From NCBI GenBank assembly GCA_039111635.1, contig JBCAQO010000002.1, forward strand, positions 2,294,001-2,358,000: a stretch of DNA of 64,000 nt, given 5' to 3'. The position numbers and the translations under genes are program-made. The DNA comes from Heterobasidion occidentale. Its lineage: Eukaryota > Basidiomycota > Agaricomycetes > Russulales > Bondarzewiaceae. The notes under the pieces were generated by a model that saw only the letters and a program-made list of their open reading frames with translations, ran no database searches and was not told the origin of the DNA. Positions 12,601 to 24,196 of the stretch are shown one piece after another; position 1 is the stretch's first letter; the number at the start of each line of letters is the position of its first letter.

Positions 12601-12639
12601 TGGGCTCCTGAAGGTTTTTATCCTACTTACAGGCGGTGA
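9634..12639 (+). CDS. Zn2Cys6 fungal transcription factor with fungal-specific (MHR) domain
   Basis: This is a zinc binuclear-cluster DNA-binding regulator. The cluster is split by an intron but reads CAHCKSLK, then VKCEFQPGQQTCRRC, then TTGNHDC, which is the expected C-x2-C-x6-C ... C-x2-C-x6-C, followed by the basic linker RGRKKRKPAP. A Ser/Asp-rich N-terminus (starting MNTDSFHAAHSPNPPSSSAP) precedes it. The middle part (VCAVASRFYTAKPNLYG, DVCQAYVLLGVYP, MALELGLHYHPP, NRTRTWLNLFCVDG) is the fungal-specific transcription-factor domain with its 'RxRxWW'-like helix. The C-terminus ends PEGFYPTYRR. The start is uncertain: joining the 9634 exon to the cluster needs a 29-nt intron (9817-9845), otherwise translation starts at 9858 (MALRRSGACAHC). 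No target pathway can be read from the neighbours. Confidence 0.85.
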
Positions 12640-12796
12640 TGAGATGTGATCGTGTATTAGTTTCAATCCGTTGATGTGACACCTTGTATACGATCCTCGA
12701 GCGATCTGTGTGATTAATTTGCCCCATGCCGGTAATGGTTGATGGTGGTCCGCGTTGAAATGAGATAATAACAGTATTGACGCAGGCACAGTGCAT

Positions 12797-12877
12797 GGCA
12801 GGCTAGCGTAATGGTTAACGCGCTAGTTTCCGGTGAGGACCAGCTAGAGATTCTGGGTTCGAGTCCCAGGCTTGTCG
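12797..12877 (+). tRNA. tRNA-Arg (anticodon CCG) with an 8-nt intron
   Basis: The cloverleaf folds completely. Acceptor GGCAGGC (12797-12803) pairs with GCTTGTC (12870-12876) with two G-U pairs. The D stem is GCGT/ACGC with GG in the loop. Anticodon stem CTAGT (12823-12827) pairs with GCTAG (12843-12847). The T arm is CTGGG-TTCGAGT-CCCAG (12853-12869). The anticodon loop is 15 nt long; removing TGAGGACC (12834-12841) at the canonical position one base 3' of the anticodon leaves TTCCGGA, hence anticodon CCG reading CGG (Arg). Discriminator G is followed at once by TTTT, the RNA polymerase III terminator. Confidence 0.88.
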
Positions 12878-13378
12878 TTTTGGATGTTTTGAGCGGGAAG
12901 TCTTGAGCTATGTTGCACTCCAGTGTGTCTGTCCAGATCAATATCCAAATGGTGCTGACGTCGGCTTGAGCAGGTCAATTGAATACAGATTGTTCGACTA
13001 AAAAGTGGATACCTCAGTTCTTAGTACAAACAAAACTCCAAATGAAGGTTTAGCTACGGTCTGATCGACTAGGACCATCCCAAACAATATGACTCGCTAT
13101 ACTAGCTTATCAAAAACAGCACATGCCTTTGCCTTGTTAGCAGTAAGCACTGCAGTACTGGCTTGGAAGGGTCCGTCGGCGTCGTTCACGGTCCCGGCCG
13201 GAGTGGTCGGCTGCTCAAATTCAAAGTGCCCGGTGTTGAGGTCAGCCTGTGGCGGTCTTGAAGCGGTGCCAGTGTTTCCCCAACTCTCCCACTTCCGAGC
13301 CATGTTCTGAAAGCCGTCCTTGTTCCAACTCCTTCTTCCTTTATTCGTTGCATTTGACGACTCCCATCGCCCACATAC
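12878..13378. other. Intergenic region upstream of SOG2
   Basis: It contains the Pol III terminator of the tRNA (TTTT at 12878) and then about 500 nt that should carry the SOG2 promoter and 5' UTR. Short overlapping open frames (13089-13310 on plus, 13097-13303 on minus) are mirror images of each other and are not supported as genes. Confidence 0.5.
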
Positions 13379-16300
13379 ATGTCCGCCTCTGATGCTGAAC
13401 CTCCGCTTGGACGTGCTTCACCTGGAACCCTATATCTCCGAAGTCGACCATCGTCACCAATTTCTTCAACTTCCTTGAACCATGTCCATATCGCCGAAGC
13501 ATTGCTCAAGTCAGAGGATGGTGGGGCAACGCTGGACTTGAGTCACAGGAACCTCTCGGATGTGGGAGAATACGGGGCACATGAGCTGGCTTCCATAGGA
13601 CGTGAGGAGAATGCAGAAGATGACAGTACCGTTCTTAGGTGGGTAGACCATGATACCACCCAGTCACTGCATTCTAATATGCTGGTATAAACTGACTGAC
13701 TGCATTAGGGTGACGCTTGCCAACAATCGGCTGGCTACACTTCCTATGGCCTTCGCGGTACTTTCGCGTCTCCGATACCTTAATCTGAAGAGCAATTCTT
13801 TCACTGTGTTTCCTGAAGTGGTACATTGACTCCATCTTCTATGCGGAACTCTCCTCATATATGTCACGACAGTTGACTATCATGCCGTCACTGGAGATTT
13901 TGGACATTGGTCGGAATAAAATCAAGCGTCTTCCTTCTGAGCCTGGGTCCTTGGTCAATCTGAGAGTAGGTGTTTCAACTGCTCATTTTGGAATCATTCA
14001 CGCATACGAATTATCGCCAGGTTTTTTCTTTGTACAAAAACAAGATACTCAGACTTCCGGCATACCTCACACAGTTCAAACGACTTCACATCCTGCGTAT
14101 CGAACAGAATCCCTTGGAATGGCCTCCGAAAGCCGTCATGGAACTTGGTGCAGCCGACAGTCACCTTACGGCGAAGGATTGGATCAAGGAAGTGCAAAAA
14201 TGGATGGCGGAGAATAGTGGGTCACCAGAACAGCAAATTCGGTGATGAATCCAGTTTCACCAATGACTTCGTTCGCAGAAGGCAGTTCTTTCAGTTCTAG
14301 GCCCTGATATCGATCCTATATTAATATCGGTTTCTAGAGACGATAGTTCTGGGATTCACTCACCAGTCAACGAGGGTGACTATGATCATGGCCAGACTCC
14401 TCATGCCCGTTCCTTCTCTGTGGCTTCCAATGCGTCTGTTTACTCACTGGAAGAAACGCAAGCATCCCTTGGGCCGTCATCGTCTGCACCGCGTTCAGGG
14501 CGTGTGTTACCTTCGCATCTGGGATCACTTTCGACTTCTATCTCCATCGGTTCTTCCGTATCACCATCATACTCTCCCGACTCTTACCTACCCACACCAG
14601 AAGAGTCTATCTCTTCGACAGATGATGACGTTTCAAGGTACTACAGCGAGGCCCAATCACACGCCCGCAATGCATCTTATGCTGGATCCAGTAGAATTGC
14701 CTCTCGATCTAGCCTGACCGGAAAGAAAAGTCTTCCAGATTTAAGACCTGCTCGATTACGACTCAACTCTGATGCAGATATGGCAGGCCTCCCTAGTATT
14801 CCTGTGGGTACGCAAGCCACCTTTACGACCCCCTTGAGAGTCAACAAATCATTGGATAACTTCCCAATGCCTTCACCTATCTCGTATCGGCAGGACTCAT
14901 CAGAGTCCGATGCTTTTTCGGTTGCATCCATTACTGCTCGTCCCTTCGCCCATGGCCCTGTATCTGCGTCGCCCACCTCTTTGGAACGACCTGCGCCGCC
15001 CATGGATGTTGAACGAAATTCTTATTTCCGTCGCTTTTCCACCCTTCCGTCGTCCACCATCTCGAAACCATCCCGCCATCTCTCTCAGCCTTGTGGACGC
15101 GGTTCGAGGCATATTGTTTGCTGTCTCGCAAGTCTATCAAACCCTTCAACATTACACTGTTTACGCTATCGACGAACGTCTCTCATCTGTTTTGCTTAAA
15201 GTACTCGATCCAGCTAGTAACTATATGACTCAACTGATCAATGCGCTGGACCGCTTTGATTCGATGAGTCGACGAACAGTACCCACGCCCTCCGTTTGCC
15301 GAGCTGTCATCGAGTCTTGCAAGGATAACGTGACTGTCTTCGGGAAAGCGGTTGGGGTGCTGGCACTCCAACTCAAGGTCCTCGCCACTCGTGATGATGT
15401 GCGGTATACAAGGCAAATGCTTCTGGTTTTATACGGCGCAACCGCGGAGATTTCAAACGCATGGCAGTCGATGACTCCTCATATCGATGCCGTCGAGCCA
15501 TTACTCCGTGATCATCGACCTCCCCCAGTTGGAAAGGTGCGGCCGATGCAGCCCGCTGCCCATTCCGTTTTGCCAGGCCTGGAGCATTCACCTTCGCCCT
15601 CACCATCACCAGTACCTTCCATGGCACCAGTGTTCGCACCTCCACATACGCCACGCTCACCAGTGGATAGTCCCGGAGGAAGGACCCACATGGCTCGCCG
15701 TCATGCAGGTTCTTTCAGCTCGAAAGACGTGGAGATCGGAAAATCCTTGCCTTCCCATCTTGAATTCCGAACCTGCAGGGAGGGATCGTAACTGGTAATG
15801 CTACAGATATTCCTACTCCTCGAGCAGCTCTCCGTCTGGCGGGATTTGTTGCCAACCAGTCAGCCACAACTCCCAACAGGTCGCCTTTCAAAGCTTCGAA
15901 GGAGCCATGGGATTCTCATTCTCGACAGGGCTCACAAACATCGCTGGTGGGATCGTCGACAGGGTCATCGCCGTCTCTTTCTGGCCGGATGCCTACGACG
16001 GAACTACCTTCTGATCTGAGTACCCTTGTTGACAAGGAGGCTATCGAGGCTATGTTCAAAGCAGTTGAAGCTGCACCACCAGTCTGGAGTATGATGGACA
16101 CCATGCTGGCTGATGTCCCGGAGCGACGTGAAGAAGTCCGGGAAAGTTTGGGCAAGGCACAGGTTTTGACCGGCCAATTGAAGGAGGGTATCTTGGCCCT
16201 CCAAGCCGGTGTTCAAGTGGATCGGAAAGCATTGAGAGAAGATGCTCATCTCTTCGTCAAGGTACTGTACAATCATTATCAGGTCTTTTCTGTAACTGAG

Positions 16301-16738
16301 TTGCTTTCTTGAACATAGACCGTCGTCCAACTGTCAAATATCATCAAGACATACGGGGTCTCACATCCTTTGTCCCCTGTCTTGCGGAGCAGCATGGTTG
16401 TCTTGACCAATGCAACAGAGGAATTCGTCATCCTCCTACACGTTTCATCATTCTCTTCCCCTCCGACCCCCCGTCCGTATTCCCCTATGGTTCCTATCGT
16501 CAACGGCCAATCTTCAACGAATGGTAGCTTCCTCGGAGCTGATGACAGTCGGCTTGGTGCAAGTCTCTCTCGAAGTCGTAGTGCTCAGGCAGCTTTGAAA
16601 AAGCCTCCATCCCCCTTGCCCACGAGAGACATTCCACACAGTGCCCAACCAAATCAAAGTTTCAAGATCCCAACTCCTCCTCGTCGGATGAGAAGGGAGT
16701 TGCTACTGAGCCCCGAAGATGGGATGATTGGTTATTGA
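13379..16738 (+). CDS. SOG2: SOG2-type leucine-rich-repeat protein of the RAM morphogenesis pathway
   Basis: Sog2 is the LRR scaffold of the RAM (Cbk1/Mob2) kinase network, which controls polarity and cell separation. Exons encode an N-terminal LRR block ([91 protein letters not shown]), a long Ser-rich linker, then the Sog2-specific helical domain ([51 protein letters not shown]), then [17 protein letters not shown], and after a 16265-16318 intron [19 protein letters not shown], ending [12 protein letters not shown]. The reading frame breaks three times by single missing bases (near 15067, 15093 and 15762). Each lies in a short homopolymer or nearby, and together they restore the original frame. 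Either the assembly dropped bases or the allele is damaged; the flanking protein is well preserved, so I favour assembly error. Confidence 0.85.
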
Positions 16739-16991
16739 TGTATGACACTCACATGAACCCACGTTCTTTCATTTCTCGTTCAGGCTTTTTTCGCAATGTC
16801 GTTTTACACTATTATCTGCGTGCTGTCACATCGTAACTATTTATTTCACTGCGCTCTCATTATACGATAATCCTATTTCAACGCTGTGTGCAAAACGGGT
16901 TTACGAACATCGTTGGCGGAAGAAGACTTCCATTCATGGAGAGAGAACGTGATAATCTGTGACTGCTATCTACACTACTATCTACAAGATA

Positions 16992-19598
16992 TCAATTGGT
17001 CTGACCGTTTTGTCGATGTACCTCATAATCAGCATTTGCTAGGACCTTGTCGATCTCGGATCTGATTTCACGAAGGTTTGCTTTGAGTGTCTGTACGTCC
17101 TCGAACTTCCTGTGAGCCTTGGCTTCTTCCACGAAAGACTCAAGAAGGGCTTCTTGCTCGAGCAATGGCTGCAGGACGTGAGCCAGGTTTGAGTCTGGGT
17201 CGATGACGGGGGTCTCTGCTTCCGTGATTGGCGAAGATGTGGCTTTCTTGGGTTTTGGGAGAGTCTGCAAGCAACGTCGAGAAGTCAGTCGCCTCCTGAC
17301 GGGTTGCTTATGAGGTGATGCAAACAAACCCGAAGAGGGAACATGTGTTTTTGCAGGAACACACTCGCTCGCGTGAGTATCGCTGCCTGCACGCGATCTT
17401 GGGAACTCCCGGGCCCTGGAGTTGGCAACGTTCGGATTCGTTTCGCTAGAGAGTCGTACTGTGCAAATGCCTCCAAAAGACGCTTTCGAGCGGCAGACGC
17501 TTCAGCCGTTGGCTGGTCATCGTTGCTAACTGGTCGTCAGCGATGATACAAGGGGGAAAAAGCAGACGCTGACTTGAGAGCTAGTAGCAGTTCCTGGAAG
17601 ACTGGAAGAGCATCTTCAATCTGTTTTTCGAGATTTGTAAATGCCTCGTAAAGTTTGGCATATGTTGGCACGTGAAATGCTTCCTGCCTGTGCTGTTGAC
17701 GCCTTCGAAATAATAAGTTCTGGGCAGATGACAGAAATATTGTCCTGGAAAACGTACTTGAGGATTGAGGAACATTCTCGACAGATCCTCACTCCTTGGA
17801 GGAACTTCTCCTCTTCGATAAGCGCTTCTTTCTCTTTACCTTTGTTTTGTGGCCCCATGCTACTTCGTCTCCGCACGCCATAATCAACTCCTTCGCCCAC
17901 CTCTTCTATCTTCCCTGTCTTTTTATCGGCAATGAAGAGGAGTGAACATGTGACAGGTCGCTGACCGCGTTTTGCAGGAAGAGAGCAAACGATTCGACCA
18001 CAAAGACGACAGTGGTGTTTACGATTTGTGATTGGGTGAAATGATGCGCTGGGCAAAGATTAGTTAAGGAATGCCCCAGGTTAAACCGGACCTACGAGCA
18101 CAGTGGACACTGAGATACGTCGCTATCGTTCTCCCAAGGCGTGATGCTTTGCTCCTGAGCTATGACAAGGGCCACTGCTAGTCAAGGAAAATCTTAAATT
18201 CACGGTAATACTAGCGCACCTCGTATATCTGCCTTGCTCCCAGGTGTAATTTGATTCTGCATCATGTTCCTCCAGAGATCTGCTGCATCTAGATTCCTCA
18301 ATTCCTTGATGTCAATATCAAAGAATGAAGATGCTCTCCTCGATGGCTGTGCCCTCGAATTTGTACTGGTACGTCCCTTCGCATTAAAATGCAAAGCGAT
18401 CAACTTTTCAAGCCGTCGTTCAAGGCGCGTGCGCTCAATACGACCGGCGTCACGAAGAGCTCGGCGCGCCTCGAGGAAATCATCAGTGAGTTGGCGGCGA
18501 ACGCCTCCGGGCTGGAAACCGTGGCGATATGGAGCTGAAGAACGAATGGGGGTACTGGAGCGAGGAAGAGGAGATATACTTGGAGAAGGAGATGAAACGG
18601 GGGTAGAGCCTGCAGGGGTTAGCGCTGGCGACGGTGATTTCGGTGGAGGTTTTGGAGGAAGAGAAGCCGTGCGAGAAGGGGGATGATTGAAATCTAAATA
18701 ATCACGCTCTTCATGATGATGAGTGTCTTTCGGTGGGAGTGGAGGTGACGAAATATGATTAGGTAGGCTGGAAGTGCTGGTACTCGCGTCTGTGGGCGTA
18801 ACACGAGTGACGGGAGAGGAGAGCACGCTGCGTGCTCTCTCAGCAGGCACATGAGCCTGATCAAACTGACGAGAGGTGAGAGAAACTGTGCGCGGATGTT
18901 TACCGTTTGGACGCAGAGGGGAAGGGGACAGCGGCGTAGATGTATTCCGTAGGGGAACATGGCGAAACGTAGACACCCTTCGTGCTGGAAGATTGGTAGA
19001 CTGCCACTTCGACGGTCCGGCAGTTGGCTCAGTTTGGCTTGTAAGTTCGGCGGGTACAGTGGAGGATAATCCCGGGAGGAACGCCAGTGCCGGTGCAGAC
19101 GAGGAGGATGTAGGTGAGGAAGCCGATGTACGGGAAGTAGGAATGGGACTTGCAACCACTGAACCTACGTTCCGTGGCTGTGGTGGTGTATTGAGGGAGT
19201 CTTCCATTGCGACTGGCTCGGCGAGTGAAGTTGTTCCTGCAATTGGCAGGCCGACAGATGCATTGCCGTTCAGATTAATGGGTGGGGGTTGAATCGTAAT
19301 AGCAGAGGAAGAATATCTTTTGGAAACGGAAATCCTCCCGTCTCCATTTCGCAGAGTGTTGTGTTCTCCGAATTCAGAGCTGACGGGTGATGTTGGGTTG
19401 CTGGTCGTGGAGACATCCGTGACAATAAGCGAACGAGGCGGTGAGGAAGTCAAATGCGAATTCGACAGGTTACGGGAATGTCTTTTGGACTATGAATAGC
19501 GTGACGGGTTGATTTCAAGAAACAGCATCCACACAAAGGCAAAGACACACCTTGTAAGCTGGATACGGAACGAAATGTGGAGTCTCGGTGGATGCCAT
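16992..19598 (-). CDS. PEP7: Vac1/Pep7-like FYVE-finger Rab effector (rabenosyn family)
   Basis: This endosomal tethering factor binds PI3P through its FYVE finger and Rab5/Vps21 through a C-terminal helix pair, directing Golgi vesicles to endosomes. Start at 19598 gives MASTETPHFVPYPAYK, spliced to a 400-residue Ser/Pro-rich disordered region. The conserved module LTDDFLEARRALRDAGRIER with RTRLERRLEKLIALHF follows, then the FYVE finger: SFHPITNRKHHCRLCGRIVC with the R-KHHCR-CG signature, and the closing Cys pair in VRICRECSSILK. A Rab-binding coiled coil comes last (LLEQEALLESFVEEAKAHRK, LKANLREIRSEIDKVL), ending HRQNGQTN. Part of the finger lies in exon sequence around 18056-18130 that I read less confidently. 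The upstream region (19599-20007) is shared divergently with twinfilin. Confidence 0.86.
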
Positions 19599-20007
19599 TA
19601 CGACGCGCGAACAGTCCTAGGGAATGGTCTGTGAATCTGTAGTAAAGAACAGTGATGGCTCAGCTCCAGCATTTATACTTGACAGCGGCAGCGCCTCTAA
19701 AACAGTGACGGACAGATGTGGAGTTGCGTGACGGCGCTCCAGGAGCTGAAGATCGTATCAGTTGATTGCGTAGATGAGTATCCTGCTACAAGTTGATGAA
19801 AGCGGAGAAAAGGAGGCTGCTATGCGACGTTGTCTGTGTGGGCTTTCGAAAGACTGTCCAAGCGTACCCGGCCGTAGTAGTGGTCGAATCGGACACGAAG
19901 GCGCGTTGTTGCCGATGGTGTTTGCGCGCATTTATAAGTACAACACCCCATCTATAACCACCAACTCCTCTGCTACCGTATACTGTTACATTTGACGGGC
20001 AGGAAAC
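19599..20007. other. Bidirectional intergenic region between PEP7 and twinfilin
   Basis: These 409 nt separate two divergent start codons and should contain both promoters. No TATA box stands out, and no open frame here looks like a protein. Confidence 0.45.
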
Positions 20008-21338
20008 ATGGCACAGACACCAGGCCTAGGGATCTCAGAGGAACTTACCAACGCTTTCTCGGGTGCCATCACATCGAAGAATGTTCGTTTCCTCAAGATC
20101 TCTATCCGCAATGGTCCATCTTTGTTTACATCTCCTTCCTGTCCTCCCTCTTATGCCGTTGTTGAATATCAGAACTGCTGGTTCCCGATAGCGTCATCCC
20201 TCCCGATGGCACCTTTAAGAATGACTTGAACAAGCTGCAAGAATTGCTCGAAGATAATGTGCCGGCATATGTCCTCATCCGACTCGATGAGCCATCCTCG
20301 GACTGGATCGCTGTGCACTACGTGCCAGACACGGTGACTGTTAAAGAAAAGGTACGCTTGATATCAAAACTTGATATGTACGGACAACGCGATCTTTACG
20401 CCGCGCGGGGGAATGAAGATGCTCTACGCATTATTCCGGAACTCCCTTACCAAAAGTCTAGGATCAACTTACTTCACCGATACCATCTTTGCCACATCCA
20501 AGAGCGATGTGTCTCCCGCAGGTTATGCTGCACACAAGCGGCATGTAGCCGCTCCAAATCCTATGAGCGCGCAAGAGAGAGAAATGGCGGATGTCAGAGC
20601 TGCTGAGCGGCAAGCGGGTAGCGGCGCATATGAAGGGAGTAGAGCAAGGCACAGTCCTTTAGGCACTGGAGTTGGATTAAACTGGTCTCCAGAAGTTGAA
20701 GATGCTATCAAGGATCTTGCGAGTGGTTCAGGCGATCGTCTGGTCGTTTTGGTAATTTACAACTTTCCTTTGTCCCAGATAGTCTTGCTCATATTGTGAT
20801 TCATTAACAGACGATCGACACTGCCTCGGAAACTTTAGTTCTTTCTACTGTCGCCGAATGTAGTGCAGATGATCTAAGCACAAAGGTCCCCTCGTCTGAG
20901 CCCGGTGAGTGTCGAGCTGGTGATGAATGTGACCATTGCTAAACTCACTCGTTCTCTAGCATTCGCATTTTTTGCCTGGTCCCGAGACTTCCTATACCGA
21001 CAAATCAGTGCGTACCCCCTTACCCCATGTCTGACAGCGATGATCGATGCTTGCAACCAGTCTTCATATATTCTTGTCCGTCCTCGTCACCTGTCAAACA
21101 CCGGATGCTCTACTCCTCTGGCTCATCGAATGTGTATCAAACCGCCAAACAACTGTTACCCGGCGCGAATCTTGCTCCGCGCAAGGTCGAGACATCTGAC
21201 CCCAGCGAACTTAACGCTGCATTTCTGCAAGCAGAGGTGGAACACAGCGGCGATACGAGTCGCTCTGGGACTGCGGGAGTTGCCCCGGAGGAGAAGAAGG
21301 CGTTTGCTCGACCAAGAGGCCCGGCGAAGAGACGTTAG
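20008..21338 (+). CDS. TWF1: Twinfilin, actin monomer-binding protein with two ADF-homology domains
   Basis: Twinfilin sequesters ADP-actin monomers and caps or depolymerises filament ends. The first ADF-H domain starts MAQTPGLGISEELTNAF and continues through LKISIRN, an intron, PDSVIPPDGTFKND, SSDWIAVHYVPDTVTVKEKM and KSLGSTYFTDTIFATSKSD. A linker carrying MSAQEREMADVRAAE follows, a hallmark of twinfilins. The second ADF-H domain begins LNWSPEVEDAIKDLASG and ends with SSSPVKHRMLYSSGSSNVYQ. The C-terminal tail is short and basic (KKAFARPRGPAKRR), as in family members, where it contributes to capping-protein and phosphoinositide binding. Four or five introns interrupt the frame. Its upstream neighbour PEP7 is divergent; no operon-like link is implied. 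Confidence 0.92.
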
Positions 21339-21682
21339 TGATTAGCAGGGTTGAGCGCAGAATGTGTAAATTGTAGTATCAGTTCAGAGGAAGTTTAAAG
21401 CATTTTTCCTTACAACTCGGCCGAGGTCAGCCTGTTCTGTTCAGACGGTCGGCTCAAGATCCGCATCCTCACCTGAATATTTGCATTTCCCGCGGCATCA
21501 AAATGCCATATATAGTAATTTGTGGGGTAGTCCGTGAACCAGTTAACCGTTTGTGGTAACTGTAGGCGTCAGCTGCGCTACGAGACAGCCCGCATATATT
21601 TAGGCAGGCGTTCACAGTCGCCTTTGTTCCTTCCTGAACCACCCTTGCAACAACTTATCGCAGGCCTGACTGAAGCTACACC
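21339..21682. other. Intergenic region upstream of first SCOT gene
   Basis: 344 nt between same-strand genes. A TATA-like string (atatatag near 21511) lies about 170 nt before the SCOT start codon. I see nothing else. Confidence 0.4.
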
Positions 21683-23763
21683 ATGCTGTCGAGAGGTCTC
21701 GCCACGTCGAGCGCGTTTCGGTTGCGGAAGGCTAACATTTCTTATATCTTGTATGTGCGCGCGTACAGCACGCCGGCGGACTTGCCCTTGCCAAAGACAA
21801 AGAAAGTGTTCGATTCGGTGGACGAAGCTATCAAGGGCGTGAAGTCTGGAGACACCCTGCTGAGTGGAGGTGAGCAAGACTGGGCAGTCTATCGATGGAA
21901 GCAACTCGGAACTTACCCTTTGCGACGTCATAGGATTTGGGCTATGCGGCACACCTGGTGCGTGAACATGAACTTCATGAATGACTATGAATTTAGCTAA
22001 CTAATGATGTATCTATCAATAGATACACTAATCGATGCTCTCGCTCGACGTCCAGAAGTGACTAAGTTGACTGCCGTGTCAAACAATGCTGGTGCAGGAC
22101 AGAATGGTCTTGGTGAATAACCCAGACTTAACTGTACGATTAAATGCTTACCCCTTATCAAGGCAAACTACTCCATAGCGGCCAGATAGACAAGATGATC
22201 GCATCTTACATTGGAGGGTACGTGGCTTGGTTGTTCTTGCACAAGGAGAGATATTGACTTCGAGATGCTAGGAATAAACATTTCGAATCGCTCTATCTTC
22301 AAGGGAATATTTCAATGGAATTAGTGCCGCAGGGAACACTTGTCGAGCGTCTCCGTGCACATGCTGCAGGAATACCCGCATTCTACACACCAACAGGCGC
22401 GTCCACAGCGGTGGAAGAAGGCTCGATACCCATTCGTTATAATGCTGGCGGGATGAAGAACGGGGTGGCCATTCCGGGGAGTAAGAAGGAAACGAAGGAG
22501 TTCAATGGTCGGAAATATGTACTTGAGCCGTCTATTCCCGGGGACGTCGCGTTTGTGAGAGCTTGGAAGGTGGACGAAGTCGGTAACACGGTATTTAGGT
22601 CAGTTTATGTATTCTGCCCGTTCACGTTATACTCACAATAGTCATCAGGTATACTGCGAACAATTTCAGTACCGTCATGGCCAAGAACGCGAAGCTGACG
22701 ATTGTGGAGGCTGAGAACATCGTACCCATTGGCTCCTTGTCACCAAACGCGATCCATCTCCCTGGCATCTATGTTGACCGTATTGTTCAAGCTACCGCGG
22801 AAAAGCAAATTGAGTTCACCACGCTCGCTCCAACATCATCTGAAGGCAAAGGTGCTGGCAAGGCTGTCGCGCTGGATTTGCGTCACCGCATTGCACGACG
22901 TGCAGCCAAGGAACTGAAGGACGGGTACCACGTCAATCTCGGTATCGGTATGCCCACCCTTGTGCCCGAGCATCTGCCGCCTGGTGTGAGAGTGTGGTTG
23001 CAAAGTGAGAACGGGATATTGGGGATGGGTCCATACCCGACACCAGAACAACTGGATGCGTGCGTGGACGCCATTTCTATGGAGAGCGTCGTGGCCTACT
23101 GATATCTGATTATTAGTGATATCATCAATGCGGGTAAGGAAACTGTGACTCTTTTGCCAGGGGCATCTGTGTTTGGTGAGTCTGCAACGTTTAAGGAATC
23201 AGAAAGCGCATCTCACCTGGAGGCAACAGACTCCGGCGAATCGTTCGCTATGATTCGTGGCGGCCATATCGACGTCGCTATTCTTGGGGTGCGTCTTTTC
23301 CCCGTTATAGGATCAACAGTGCGGCATGGTGCTGATTGTACGATGTTGTCTAGGCCATGCAAGTCTCGCAGGCCGGTGACATCGCCAACTTCATGATCCC
23401 AGGGAAGCTTGTGAAAGGTACGGTCGCGACTCGTAAAGCTCCGAAATGGCCTGCTGATGCGGTAGTGATATAGGTATCGGCGGTGCGATGGATCTGGTGT
23501 CCAACCCGGATAACACGAGGGTGATCGCTGTCCTCGAGCACTGCGCCAAAGACGGAAGCCCGAAGATTCTGAAGGAGTGCTCGCTCCCGCTGACAGGCGC
23601 GAGGACAGTCAGTCAGATCATCACAGAGCTGGCCGCCTTTGATGTGGACCGGCATAGCGGTGGACTTCAGCTGACGGACCTGGCTGAGGGCGTTTCGCTG
23701 GAGGAGGTCAAGGCGAAGACCGGATGCGAGTTCACGGTGCGGAGTAGTCTGGGGAAATTGTGA
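21683..23763 (+). CDS. Succinyl-CoA:3-ketoacid CoA-transferase, mitochondrial (tandem copy 1)
   Basis: This is a family I CoA-transferase that moves CoA from succinyl-CoA to acetoacetate, or in fungi to related short acids, in the mitochondrial matrix. The N-terminus ([16 protein letters not shown], then VRAYST) looks like a mitochondrial presequence. The A-subunit part contains [51 protein letters not shown] and PIRYNAGG. After a linker rich in Ala/Lys, the B-subunit part contains [20 protein letters not shown] and the active-site segment [12 protein letters not shown], whose Glu is the catalytic residue forming the CoA thioester. It goes on with [29 protein letters not shown] and [13 protein letters not shown], and ends SSLGKL. 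Introns are frequent. The neighbour at 24197 is a second full copy on the same strand, so a local duplication created the pair. Confidence 0.93.
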
Positions 23764-24196
23764 CGAGAGTGAGGGGAATGGGGGTTCTTGCGGGGTCATG
23801 CAGCTTCTGAAGGCACTGTTCGGAAGGAAACGCAACAGGTTCGTGTCTGTAATATATTGCTTTTGCGGATTTAAAGCGCAATTGCGCAAGGGCATTGGTC
23901 TGAAGGAGTGCCGCGCGGCTCAACCAAGGCTCAACTGCAAACGGAACGGCAAAAAACTGCTTAGTCAGCGACTCGGCGGTTGAAATTCTTGCCATCGACG
24001 ACGTCTGAGAGGTCCGCCGACCACGTCCGAGCGGGGGCTGGAGAGAATAGTTGAGCCGTGGCCGTGAACGATCGTGCACCCATGCTCTCTTTCCTCTGCG
24101 ATATGCATCGTATAAAACCCCGTGGAGCATCTCGACCTTTCGATCCCACCCCCGCACTCTCTTCTCACCCCTCTTCCTTCTTCACCCCAGGTTGAG
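23764..24196. other. Intergenic region between the two SCOT copies
   Basis: 433 nt containing the 3' UTR of copy 1 and the promoter of copy 2, including TATAAAACC near 24110. A pyrimidine-rich block (24120-24190) precedes the second start codon. Alternative open frames on the minus strand here are not protein-like. Confidence 0.45.

Noticed and set aside
18264..18686. 140-codon plus-strand frame inside PEP7
   Set aside because: It is the antisense shadow of the Ser/Pro-rich disordered region of PEP7.
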